This document shows, in pieces, positions 36,888-45,546 of a stretch of DNA of 64,000 nt (positions within the stretch are counted from its first letter, which is position 1; each line of letters starts with the position of its first letter). The stretch lies in assembly GCA_963823675.1 (NCBI GenBank), contig CAWGMT010000011.1:124001-188000 (forward strand). The letters run 5' to 3'. The translations under genes and the position numbers were made by a program. Origin of the DNA: CAWGMT01 sp963823675. Its GTDB lineage: Bacteria; Planctomycetota; Planctomycetia; Isosphaerales; Isosphaeraceae. The notes below the pieces were generated by a model that was not told where the DNA came from, made no database searches, and saw nothing but the letters and a program-made list of their open reading frames with translations.

Positions 36888-37269
36888 CGCGATCTGGTGC
36901 CATGTCCGAAGAAGATCGCCCAGGATCGAAAAACCAGGCTCGCATTTGCCGTTGCCCAAGGTAGTTCCCTCAAGAAGTGGGCGGCAGCCAACAACGTGTC
37001 CAGGGCCACCGCTTACCGGTGGGCCGATGAGCCCGAAGTCAAGGCCTGCGCCAATGCCATTCGCCGCCGCGCCCTCGGTCGGGCCGTCGGCCAGTTTTCC
37101 AGGCGTGTGACCTGGGCCGCTCATGGGCATCGTCAAACTGGCCGACACCGCCAGTTCCGAGTCCGTCAAGCTGTCGGCGCTGCGAGCGATCTACTCCGAG
37201 ATGATCGCCACCTCGCGGTTCGGGGACCTGGAAGACCGAATGACCGAAATCGAGGAGACGGTCCCGTGA
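36867..37269 (+). CDS. Terminase small-subunit-like protein (frameshifted)
   Basis: The first frame gives a helix-turn-helix: RLAFAVAQGSSLKKWAAANN then VSRATAYRWADEPEVKACAN, typical of DNA-binding small terminase subunits. Near 37115 the coding frame changes and continues GIVKLADTASSESVKLSALR then AIYSEMIATSRFGDLEDRMT and EIEETVP-stop at 37269. The stop overlaps the GTG start of the large subunit. Together this makes about 133 residues, normal for TerS. The GTG at 36867 sits in a palindrome, so the real start is unsure. Confidence 0.6.
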
Positions 37270-38679
37270 AAACGCTGGAAACGCGACTTGAGCCGTTCAA
37301 GGCCGGCGGCGGCAAGTCCCCGCCCGAGCCGACCGATCGCTCGGCCTGGGATTGGTACGCCGAGTCATGTCCGTGCGGCCGGCCGGCCGGGGAGTGCGGC
37401 ACGCATCCCCGGGCTCGATCGACCCAGCGTCCGCCCGCGGGCGACTGGCGGGTCTGGGCTTATGTCGCCGGCCGCGGGGCCGGCAAGACGCGGGCCGGCG
37501 CCTGCTGGATCCAGCAGCGGGCCCAAAACGGCATCATGAAGCTGGGCTGCCTGATCGCCCCGACCGCGGCCGATATCCGGGATGTGATGGTCGAGGGCCA
37601 GTCCGGGCTCTTGGCCGTCGCGCCGCCGTGGTGCCGGCCGCGGTTCGAACCCTCCAAGCGCCGCGTCACCTGGCCCAACGGGGCCCGCGCGGTCTGCTTG
37701 AGCGGCGAGGAGCCGGAGCGGGCCCGCGGTCTCAACGTCAACACCCTCTGGGCCGACGAATTGGCCTGCTGGCAGCGAGCCGAATCGACCTGGGACCTGG
37801 CGATGCTGGCACTGCGGGCCGGCACGAATCCCCAGGCCTTGATCACGACAACGCCGCGCCGGCTGGCGGTCCTGCGGCGCATCCTGGTCGAGCCGACCAC
37901 CGTCCAGACGACCGACACGACCTACGCTAACCAGGCCCAACTGCCGCCCGAGTTTCTCGCTCAGATCGTTGCCTTGTATGAGAATACGAGGCTGGGACGC
38001 CAGGAGATCCATGCCGAGTTTCTCGACACGACCGATGGCGTCTGGTTTGCCAACTTCGACCCGGCCCGCCATGTCTCCCTCGACGGCCGAGTTCGACCGC
38101 GCGTGGTTTGTGCGCTGCGCGATCGACGCCGGCACGTCGCGGCACACGGCCGCGGTGTTCTTCCAGGTCCGGACCAACCCGGCGACCGAGCGTCCGCGCG
38201 TGACCGTCTTTGGCGAATACCACGCGCTCGACGTCGTGAGCCAGAGGAACGCCCAGTCCATCAAGCGGCTGGCTGACGAGCTGCCTTGTCACGGCCGGAT
38301 TGACCTGGTTCGCGTCGACCCGGCGTCAACGGCTCGCTCGTCGCTCGGCCCGGCGGCTTACACCGAGTACGAGCGGGTGTTCGGCCCGCGCTTCCTCGCA
38401 AGGTGGCCCCAACACCTGGTCCTGGACGGGCTCGACACGCTCGAGCTGCTCCTGGACGGCGGCAATCTGATCATCCACCCGCGCTGCACGCGGCTGAAGG
38501 AGGCGTTCCAGAACTACCGCCGCCAGCGCCGGGGCGGCCAGTGGATCGACTTCCCGGCCGACGGCCATCCGGAGGAAGACATGATCGATGCACTCCGCGG
38601 CGGCATTCGCGACGCCCTGCCCGAGGGCAATGCGCTCGCGCCCTACCTCCCGCGGGCCCATGCGGCGAGGTTCTTGTGA
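37266..38679 (+). CDS. Phage terminase large subunit (frameshifted once)
   Basis: GTG at 37266 overlaps the TerS stop (GTGA). The ATPase domain has the Walker A motif VAGRGAGKTRAGA and the Walker B region LNVNTLWADELACW, preceded by CLSGEEPERARG, a typical adenine/coupling block. The first frame stays correct to about 38085 (FDPARHVSLD). One extra G there moves the frame to AEFDRAWFVRCAIDAGTSRH, where the nuclease domain begins with its first acidic residue, and on to the stop at 38679. The total is about 470 residues, close to gene-transfer-agent and lambdoid-like TerL proteins. No portal, capsid or tail gene follows. Confidence 0.8.
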
Positions 38680-38719
38680 GGGAATGACCCCGAAGCACGG
38701 ATCGGCTACCCTATCCATC

Positions 38720-39315
38720 ATGTCCGACGTCACCCGAATTCTGAGCGCCATCGAAGCCGGCGACCGGCACGCCGCGGCGGAACTGTTGCCGCTGGTGTAC
38801 GACGAGCTGCGCAAGCTGGCCGCCGCCAAGCTGGCTCAGGAGCGGCCCGGCCAAACCCTGGACGCGACCGCCCTGGTACACGAAGCCTTTCTGCGACTCG
38901 TGGCGAGCGGAGATGCGTCAGCTCCTCGCGAGCAGCACTGGGATGGAACGGGGCATTTCTTCGCTGCCGCGGCCGAGGCGATGCGGCGCATTCTGGTGGA
39001 AAACGCCCGGCGGAAGAAGCTGCCCAAGCATGGCGGCGGACGGCGGCGCGTCGTCCTGGACGAGGCCCATCGCTTGCTGGAATCCTCCGACGACTTGCTG
39101 CTCCTCGACGATGCCTTGGACCGCCTGGCGATCGAGGATGCGACCGCGGTCGAAGTCGTCAAATTGCGGGTGTTCGCCGGGCTGTCGGTGGAAGAGGCAG
39201 CTAAGTCCCTCGGGCTGTCCCGCGCCACGGCCTACCGGCACTGGTCCTTCGCCCGGGCTGGTTGCGGTGTGAGCTCGGCGAGAACGTGCCGCCCGAAAAT
39301 CTTTCCGAATCGTGA
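38720..39315 (+). CDS. ECF-type sigma factor of the TIGR02999 kind (frameshift near C terminus)
   Basis: ATG at 38720 starts MSDVTRILSAIEAGDRHAAA. Region 2 has LVYDELRKLAAAKLAQERPG and LDATALVHEAFLRLV, the family core. A linker GHFFAAAAEAMRRILVENAR and region 4 VEVVKLRVFAGLSVEEAAK plus SLGLSRATAYRHWSFARA follow. The open frame runs to 39325, but adding one C near 39259 restores the family C terminus WLRCELGENVPP and a stop at 39315. The product would have about 198 residues. The kinase-TPR gene starts about 60 bases downstream, so a second sigma/kinase pair is present in this window. Confidence 0.88.
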
Positions 39316-39376
39316 GACAATTTGAGCGCCGCTCTCGCATTGGGTGAATAGACAGAGCCCCCTGGGAGGTTTCACG

Positions 39377-42300
39377 ATGGCACCCACCACCAAGAATGCG
39401 CGGGATATCTTTCTGGCCGCGTTGGAACGGACACCGGCCGAGCGGGCCGCCTACCTGGATGAAGCCTGCGCCGGCGATGCCGCGTTGCGGCAGCGGGTCG
39501 AGGCGCTGTTGCGCGCCCATGACGAACCCGGGGCGTTCCTGAGCGAGGCCCAGGCAGATGCTTCCACCACCGCCGCACCCATGCCCACGCTTGTTGGCAG
39601 CGTCATCGCCGGCCGTTACAAGCTGCTGGAAGAGATCGGCGAAGGGGGCATGGGCACGGTCTGGGTGGCCGAGCAGACGCAGCCGGTGCGGCGCAAGGTG
39701 GCGCTGAAGCTGATCAAGGCGGGCATGGATTCGAAGTCGGTGCTGGCGCGCTTCGAGGCCGAGCGGCAGGCGCTGGCGGTGATGGACCACCCCAACATCG
39801 CCAAGGTGCTCGACGGCGGCATGACGGGAGAGGTGGCGGGTGGCGGGTGGCGGGTGGCGGGAGAAGAGGAAAATGAGGCTTGCTCCCCCTCCACCCGCCA
39901 CGCACCACCCGCCACCCCTCCGGGCCGGCCGTTCTTCGTGATGGAGTACGTCAAGGGGGTGCCGATTACGGAATACTGCGACGCCACCCGGCTCAGCGTG
40001 CCCGAGCGGCTCAACTTGTTCGTGCAAGTGTGCCAGGCCGTCCAGCATGCGCATCAGAAGGGGATCATTCACCGCGACCTGAAGCCCTCCAACATTCTGG
40101 TTGCGCCCTATGACGACAAGCCGGTGCCCAAGGTGATCGACTTCGGGCTGGCCAAGGCGATGCACCAGTCGCTGACCGAGCGGACGCTGCACACGGCGCA
40201 CGAGACGGTGCTGGGCACGCCGTTGTACATGTCGCCTGAGCAGGCGCAGCTCAACAACCTGGACGTGGACACGCGGTCGGACATTTATTCACTGGGCGTG
40301 CTGCTGTACGAACTCTTGACCGGGACGACGCCGCTGGAAAAGAAGCGGTTCAAGGCGGCGGCCTGGGATGAGATGAGGCGGATCATCCGGGAGGAAGAAC
40401 CGCCGCGGCCGAGCATGCGGCTGAGTTCCAGCCAGACGCTCCCGTCGCTGGCCGCCGGCCGCCATACGGAACCGGCGCGGTTGACGAAGCAAGTGCGTGG
40501 CGAGCTGGACTGGATCGTGATGAAATCGCTGGAGAAGGACCGCACCCGCCGCTACGAGTCGGCCAACGGCCTCGCCATGGACATCGAGCGGCACCTGGCC
40601 GGGGAGCCGGTGCTGGCGGCGCCGCCGGGCGCGCGCTACCGGCTGCGGAAGTTCGCGCGGAAATATCGGGCGGCCTTGACGACGGCGGCGGCGCTCGCGC
40701 TGCTCCTGGTGGCGGGCGTGGCCGTCAGCACCTGGCAAGCGGTGCGGGCGACGCATGCGGAGCGAGCGGCATTGCGAGCGCAACAGGCCGAAGCCGAGCG
40801 GGCCGAGGGCGAGCGCCAGGCCAAGCTGGACGCCCAGGCCAGACAAGCCGAGGCCGAGAAGCAGCGGACGCGGGCCGAGGCGGGCGAGAAGCTGGCGAGC
40901 GAACGGCTGACGCAGGTCGAGGTTGAGAAGGAGATCGCGCAAACGGTGCGCGACTTCCTCCAGAACAAGCTGCTGGCGCAAACAGACATCTGGAAACAGG
41001 CCGATGCTTTGCTGAAGGCCGGCGAGTTGACGTCGGTGGCCAAGCTGAACCCGACCATTCGCGAACTGCTCGACCGGGCCGCCCAGGAACTGGCGCCGGA
41101 CAAGATCGAGGAGAGCTTCCCGAAGCAGCCGTTGATCCAGGCGGAGATTCTGCAAACGATTGGCAATACCTATCGCAGAATTGGCGAATACCAACCCGCG
41201 ATCGACTTCCTGAAACGGTCCGAAGCCCTTTGCCGGCAACACCTCGGCCCCGAACATCCCGACACGCTCAGCAGCATGAACGAGCTCGCCAATGCGTATC
41301 ACATGGCCGGTAAGCTGGACCTGGCCGTGGCGCTCCATGAGGAGACGCTCAAGCTCACCAGAGCCAAGCTCGGTCCCGAACATCCCCTGACGCTCGACAT
41401 CATGAACAACCTCGCCTCGGCCTATCAGGCTGCCGGTAAGCTGGAACTGGCCCTGCCGCTCGGTGAGGAGACGGTGAAGCTCAAGAAAGCGAAGCTCGGC
41501 AGCGAACAACCCGAGACGCTCATCAGTATGGGAAATCTCGCCGTGGCGTATCAGGCTGCCGGTAAGCTGGACCTGGCCCTGCCGCTCTACGAGAAGACGC
41601 TGAAGCTCATGAAAGCCAAGCTTGGTCCCGAACATCCCGACACGCTCATTATTATTGGCAACCTGGCCCAGGCGTATGAGGCTACCGGTAAGCTGGACCT
41701 GGCCCTGCCGCTCTTCGAGGAGACGCTGAAGCTCAAGAAAGCCAAGCTCGGCCCCGAACATCGCGAGACGCTCATCAGCATGGAGAATCTCGGCGTGGCG
41801 TATCGGGCTGCCGGTAAGCTGGACCTGGCCCTGCCACTCATCGAGGAGACGCTGAGGCTCATGAAAGCCAAGCTCGGCCCCGACCATCCCGACACGCTCA
41901 GCAGCATGAACATCCTCGCCGGGGTGTATCAGGCTGCCGGTAAGCTGGACCTGGCACTGCCGCTTTTCGAGGAGACGCTGAAGCTCAAGAAGGCCAAGCT
42001 TCGCCCCGACCATCCCGAGACGCTCACGACCATGAGCGAGCTCGCCAATGCGTATCAGGCTGCCGGCAAGCTGGACCTGGCCGTGCGGCTCTACGAGGAG
42101 ACGCTGAAGCTCTTCGAAGCGAAGCTTGGTCCGGAACACCTCAACACGCTCATCAGCATGAACAACGTCGCCTCGGCGTATCAGGCTGCCGGCAAGCGGG
42201 ACCTGGCCCTACCGCTCTTCGAGGAAACGCTGAAGCTGGCGAAAGCCAAGCTCGGCCCCGAACACCCCAACACGCTCATCAGCATGGGCAACCTCGCCGT

Positions 42301-42910
42301 GGCTTACTGGGCTGCCGGCAGGCTGGACCTGGCCCTGCCGCTCTTCGAGGAGACGCTCAAGCTCACGAAGGCCAAGCTCGGCCCCGAACATCCCAACACG
42401 CTCCAGAGCATGGACAACTTGGCCAGTGTCTACGATGAGGTCAACCAGTTTGACAAAGCCGAGTTGCTGTTCCGCGCAGAACTACGCTTGATGAAACAGA
42501 ATTCAGGGGTAGGTTTACCGGCCTATTCCCGCGCGTTGGGATCACTCGGCCGGAATCTGCTGCACCAAAAGAAATGGACGGACGCTGAGCCGCTCCTTCG
42601 CGAGTGCCTGGCCATCCGGGAGAAGAATCGATGCGACGCCTGGCACACCTACAACACCAAGTCGCTGCTGGGAGGAGCGCTCTTGGGCCAGAAGAAATAC
42701 GCCGACGCCGAACCGCTGCTCTTGACCGGTTACGAGGGCATGAAGCAGCGGGAGGCGAAGATACCGTCCTCGGCGAAGGTCCGCTTGACGGAAGCCCTGG
42801 AGCGGCTCGTTCAACTTTACGAGGCGATGGACAAAAAGGACGATGCGGCCAGGTGGCGGAAGGAACTGGACGCGACCAAGACGGCGCAGCCGAAGGTGGG
42901 GAAGAAGTGA
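39377..42910 (+). CDS. Ser/Thr protein kinase with TPR_12-type repeats
   Basis: I chose ATG at 39377 (MAPTTKNARDIFLAALERTP), the family start, giving 1,177 residues. The kinase domain (about 75-385) has GEGGMG, VALKLIK, HRDLKPSN, VIDFGLAK and GTPLYMSPEQ. A 30-residue insertion with palindromic DNA sits between strands beta-4 and beta-5, just before the hinge RPFFVMEYV. A membrane segment (ALTTAAALALLLVAGVAVS) lies near 440, followed by a charged coiled coil to about 540. Some eleven 42-residue repeats then share 'AKLGPEHPDTLISMNNLAxAYQAAGKLDLALPLFEETLKL', the kinesin-light-chain-like TPR type. Very similar repeats suggest recent expansion. It follows a sigma gene and is probably co-regulated. 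Confidence 0.92.
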   Translation: MAPTTKNARDIFLAALERTPAERAAYLDEACAGDAALRQRVEALLRAHDEPGAFLSEAQADASTTAAPMPTLVGSVIAGRYKLLEEIGEGGMGTVWVAEQTQPVRRKVALKLIKAGMDSKSVLARFEAERQALAVMDHPNIAKVLDGGMTGEVAGGGWRVAGEEENEACSPSTRHAPPATPPGRPFFVMEYVKGVPITEYCDATRLSVPERLNLFVQVCQAVQHAHQKGIIHRDLKPSNILVAPYDDKPVPKVIDFGLAKAMHQSLTERTLHTAHETVLGTPLYMSPEQAQLNNLDVDTRSDIYSLGVLLYELLTGTTPLEKKRFKAAAWDEMRRIIREEEPPRPSMRLSSSQTLPSLAAGRHTEPARLTKQVRGELDWIVMKSLEKDRTRRYESANGLAMDIERHLAGEPVLAAPPGARYRLRKFARKYRAALTTAAALALLLVAGVAVSTWQAVRATHAERAALRAQQAEAERAEGERQAKLDAQARQAEAEKQRTRAEAGEKLASERLTQVEVEKEIAQTVRDFLQNKLLAQTDIWKQADALLKAGELTSVAKLNPTIRELLDRAAQELAPDKIEESFPKQPLIQAEILQTIGNTYRRIGEYQPAIDFLKRSEALCRQHLGPEHPDTLSSMNELANAYHMAGKLDLAVALHEETLKLTRAKLGPEHPLTLDIMNNLASAYQAAGKLELALPLGEETVKLKKAKLGSEQPETLISMGNLAVAYQAAGKLDLALPLYEKTLKLMKAKLGPEHPDTLIIIGNLAQAYEATGKLDLALPLFEETLKLKKAKLGPEHRETLISMENLGVAYRAAGKLDLALPLIEETLRLMKAKLGPDHPDTLSSMNILAGVYQAAGKLDLALPLFEETLKLKKAKLRPDHPETLTTMSELANAYQAAGKLDLAVRLYEETLKLFEAKLGPEHLNTLISMNNVASAYQAAGKRDLALPLFEETLKLAKAKLGPEHPNTLISMGNLAVAYWAAGRLDLALPLFEETLKLTKAKLGPEHPNTLQSMDNLASVYDEVNQFDKAELLFRAELRLMKQNSGVGLPAYSRALGSLGRNLLHQKKWTDAEPLLRECLAIREKNRCDAWHTYNTKSLLGGALLGQKKYADAEPLLLTGYEGMKQREAKIPSSAKVRLTEALERLVQLYEAMDKKDDAARWRKELDATKTAQPKVGKK
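39827..39921. repeat. Palindromic element inserted in a kinase gene
   Basis: Two arms of about 43 bases, GGAGAGGTGGCGGGTGGCGG... and its near reverse complement ...CCACCCGCCACCCCTCC, flank a spacer of about 9 bases. The left arm itself is a tandem of GGTGGCG. The element encodes 'EVAGGGWRVAGEEENEACSP' and 'STRHAPPATP' in frame between beta-4 and beta-5 of the kinase. Confidence 0.8.
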
Positions 42911-43038
42911 GCGGGAAGCGCGGTTCGTGAGCCAGCACGTTCACTCGGAATGGCGGACGATCTGGCCGCGTACGCCGCCCGAAGCTCCTTGTTGCGGGGA
43001 AAGCTGAGCCGATACAATAGGGAGAAAGGAGCCTTCGC

Positions 43039-43362
43039 ATGTACGGCCGCATCTTCGACGAGAGTAATCCCCGCTACCGCGGGCCGCTGCCCAAGCCGCG
43101 CGGACTCCTACCAGTGCCGCCGGTGATCGCCGAGGAACTCACCCGGGAACAAGCATCACAGCAGCCCTACTACACTGATGATTATGCGAAATTGACGCGC
43201 GACGACTGGACTCTGAGGTACTACTACGAAGGCGAGACCGTCGCCTCCCGGAGCACACCCGAGGGCGTCGAGGTGCTGGCCGTTGGTCCGGAGGAGGTCC
43301 GCCGGTTTTTCGAGGAGACGCCTGATGAGGCGCAGCAGGGTGTTGAGATCCGGCATCCCTGA
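43039..43362 (+). CDS. Hypothetical protein
   Basis: 107 residues from ATG at 43039; GGGAGAAAGGAG lies upstream as a ribosome-binding site. The sequence is acidic and soluble (MYGRIFDESNPRYRGPLPKP...), with a C-terminal helix EEVRRFFEETPDEAQQ. I recognise no family. It is followed 12 bases later by a second small gene in the same direction; adjacent, similarly sized pairs occur repeatedly in planctomycetes, which supports a real two-gene unit. Confidence 0.6.
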   Translation: MYGRIFDESNPRYRGPLPKPRGLLPVPPVIAEELTREQASQQPYYTDDYAKLTRDDWTLRYYYEGETVASRSTPEGVEVLAVGPEEVRRFFEETPDEAQQGVEIRHP

Positions 43363-43374
43363 GGCGTCGGTTGC

Positions 43375-43638
43375 GTGAGTCGTCTGATGAAGCCGGTGCC
43401 ACACCTCGTCCTATACGGCCAGGAAGTCCGCTCCGGCCTACTCCGGGCGCGGGTCGTCGGCATGGACCCGACCGAATTCGTCTTTCCCTGCTACTTCCTG
43501 GGCGACCCGAACGTCCCGCCGCCCGTTCAAGCGTGGAATCTCCTGGGACTGACTGGTGTGATCAACCAGATCGCCCTCACTTTCGACGGCCGGTCGTCCG
43601 TGCGCTCGCCCCGCGGCGTGCTGGTGGTGGAGAAGTGA
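43375..43638 (+). CDS. Hypothetical protein, retropepsin-like fragment
   Basis: 87 residues from GTG at 43375, or 83 from ATG at 43387. It contains PTEFVFPCYFLGDPNVPPPV, NLLGLTGVINQIALTFDG and ends GVLVVEK. This resembles the C-terminal part of retropepsin-like aspartyl-protease families, in which an 'N(I/L)LG..G' block precedes the end. The N-terminal DTG active site is not present, so I would not call it an enzyme. It follows the previous gene closely. Confidence 0.5.
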   Translation: MSRLMKPVPHLVLYGQEVRSGLLRARVVGMDPTEFVFPCYFLGDPNVPPPVQAWNLLGLTGVINQIALTFDGRSSVRSPRGVLVVEK

Positions 43639-43766
43639 TCGCAGCCAGGTGCCCGGCTCGGTCGAGTACTGAAGGTTGGACCCAAGCCCACACCCGTGTG
43701 TGGACCGGATTTTGAGTCCGGTACTTCTGCCAGAGACATAGTCACGACGACTGTGCTCGGCTGAAA

Positions 43767-43990
43767 TCAATCGCGATTGGCCCTCAATGCGTCTTCCAAC
43801 TCAACCGCGATCCCGAGCGTTGCCGCCCACCGGCGCAGGTAGGCTTCATCAAGCGTCACTTGAACGAAAAGAATGTCGGCGACGTCAACTCGGTCTTTAG
43901 GCCGATTCGCAAGCAATTTCAGTAGGATCAAGTCTTCCGCGGTGACAAACCATCCCTCCCAGCCCTCGACCACTATCCGCGGCCTGCCGC
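43767..43990 (-). pseudogene. Nucleotidyltransferase-family toxin, C-terminal remnant
   Basis: The frame ends with IVVEGWEGWFVTAEDLILLK then LLANRPKDRVDVADILFVQV and DEAYLRRWAATLGI. This is the usual C terminus of AbiEii-like or DUF6036-like nucleotidyltransferases, with the 'AEDLILLKL....KD..D..DI' helix. The catalytic GSxxxxDxD half is missing: the upstream sequence instead is the small partner gene, whose stop codon overlaps the fragment. A deletion must have removed the first two thirds. Confidence 0.65.
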
Positions 43991-44182
43991 CGCGAGTCGC
44001 TCGCGCATGCTCCGATTGCGGCTCTCGTTCTCGCGCCGAATTAATTCGAACTTTCGATCGATGATCTCCGCCGGACCGCGCAATAAGTAAGGGAGCGCTT
44101 CCCGCGTCGTGCGCAAAGCGAGCGACAGCCGTTCGCTCGGCGGCATTCGGCGATAGTCTTCCAGCGTCTCTTGACCTAACAT
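43973..44182 (-). CDS. Small partner protein of a nucleotidyltransferase toxin
   Basis: 69 residues from ATG at 44182. It begins MLGQETLEDYRRMPPSERLS, continues LRTTREALPYLLRGPAEIID and ends FELIRRENESRNRSMRERLA. This matches a small helical protein that I have seen encoded directly upstream of AbiEii-type nucleotidyltransferases in planctomycetes. It may be the antitoxin or a conserved accessory. The downstream toxin gene is broken. Confidence 0.55.
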   Translation of the reverse strand: MLGQETLEDYRRMPPSERLSLALRTTREALPYLLRGPAEIIDRKFELIRRENESRNRSMRERLAAAGRG

Positions 44183-44509
44183 TCGGTCTGGCTCCCAGGT
44201 TAGCTTTCGTCAGTCTACCCTGCTTTGGTAAGCATTCCAAGTCCTTCTAAGCCAGAGGCTCTGCTTGGGACCACTCATTTCTTTGTCCGCACGACTGTGA
44301 GAACGAAGCAAGGTCGCAATCTCGTGAGGGCCTTCCGATATTGGGGCAAGCAGTATTGTTTAATGCCGGTTAGTGCCGACTCCAAATTCTGCTTACGTCC
44401 AAAACACGAGGGAGCGGCTGGACGCCACTATGGCGACACGTGTATACTAACTCCTCCGCCTGCAACGAATCGATAACGCCTGCTTTTTGGGAAGAGGACC
44501 ACCCCGGGA

Positions 44510-45546
44510 TGGCCAACTCGGACATCGTGATCAAGGGCGCGCGCGAGCACAATCTGCGCGATGTCTCGCTGGTGTTGCCGCGGGGCAAGTTTATCTGTTT
44601 GACCGGGGTTTCGGGCTCGGGCAAGAGCTCGCTGGCTTTTGACACGCTTTATGCCGAGGGTCAAAGGCGGTATGTCGAGAGCCTATCGAGTTACGCCCGG
44701 CAGTTTCTCGGCCAGATGCCCAAGCCCGCCGTCGACCGCATCGACGGCCTCAGTCCCTCGATCTCGATCCAGCAGAAAACCGGTGGGCGGAACCCGCGGT
44801 CTACGGTCGGCACGATTACCGAGATCAACGATTATCTCCGCGTGCTCTACGCCCGGGTCGGGCTGGGGCACTGTCCGGGTTGCGGCCGGCCCATGGCGGC
44901 ACAGACGCGCGAGCAGATCGTCGCGTCGATTCTGGCGGAGCTGCCGGACGGGACGTCCTTTCTGGTGCTGGCCCCGGTCGTCCGCGGGCAGAAAGGCGAA
45001 TACAAGGACCTCTTCGCCGAGCTGGCCCGCGCCGGCTACGTGCGGGCACGCGTCAACGGCCAGGTCGTCAACCTCTCCGAGGATCTGGCGCTCGAACGTC
45101 AGATCAAACACCAAGTCGAGGTCGTGATCGACCGGCTCAAGGCGGGCTCGACGGCCGCCTTGCGGGGACGGCTTTCCGAGGCGGTCGAACAGGCCCTCAA
45201 ACTCGGCGAGGGGACGGTCGTCATCGCGGCCGAGGAGCGGGGCGACCGGATGCTGTCGTCGCATCATGCCTGCGCCGCTTGCGGCATCGGGTTTGATCCG
45301 CCCAGCCCCCAGCTCTTCAGCTTCAATAGCCCGCAAGGCATGTGCCTGGCGTGCGAGGGCCTGGGCATCCGGCACGATTTCGACCCCGAGCTTTTGGTCC
45401 CCAACCCCGCGTTATCCGTCTGGGATGGAGCCATCGCGCCCTTGGGCCCGGTCAAGGACCTGGGCGCTGGCGCCGGCATCTCTTCGAGGGAGTTGCGGCC
45501 AACCTCGAAGCCGACCCCGGCGGCCCTCGCAGTGGAACGATGCTGA
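44510..45546 (+). CDS. uvrA: Giant UvrA, N-terminal piece: first ATPase module start
   Basis: ATG at 44510 begins IVIKGAREHNLRDVSLVLPR. The first Walker A is GVSGSGKSSLAFDTLYAEGQ, then RRYVESLSSYARQFLGQM, the signature of UvrA NBD-I. A zinc site (CPGCGRPM) and the second Cys pair (CAACGIGF, CLACEGLG) follow. UvrA is the damage-recognising ATPase of nucleotide excision repair. The frame is right to KDLG at 45464; after that the expected RWRRHLFEGVAANLEADPGG is in the next frame. One G is probably missing in the GGG run at 45462-45464. Coding continues in the next piece. Confidence 0.9.

Noticed and set aside
40289..42139. A 616-codon minus-strand frame opposite the kinase-TPR gene
   Set aside because: It is the antisense of the TPR array; its repeats only mirror the TPR period.
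43682..43725. Stem-like sequence ACCGGATTTTGAGTCCGGT considered as part of a tRNA
   Set aside because: No acceptor stem, anticodon loop or T-loop can be fitted around it; only a short hairpin remains.
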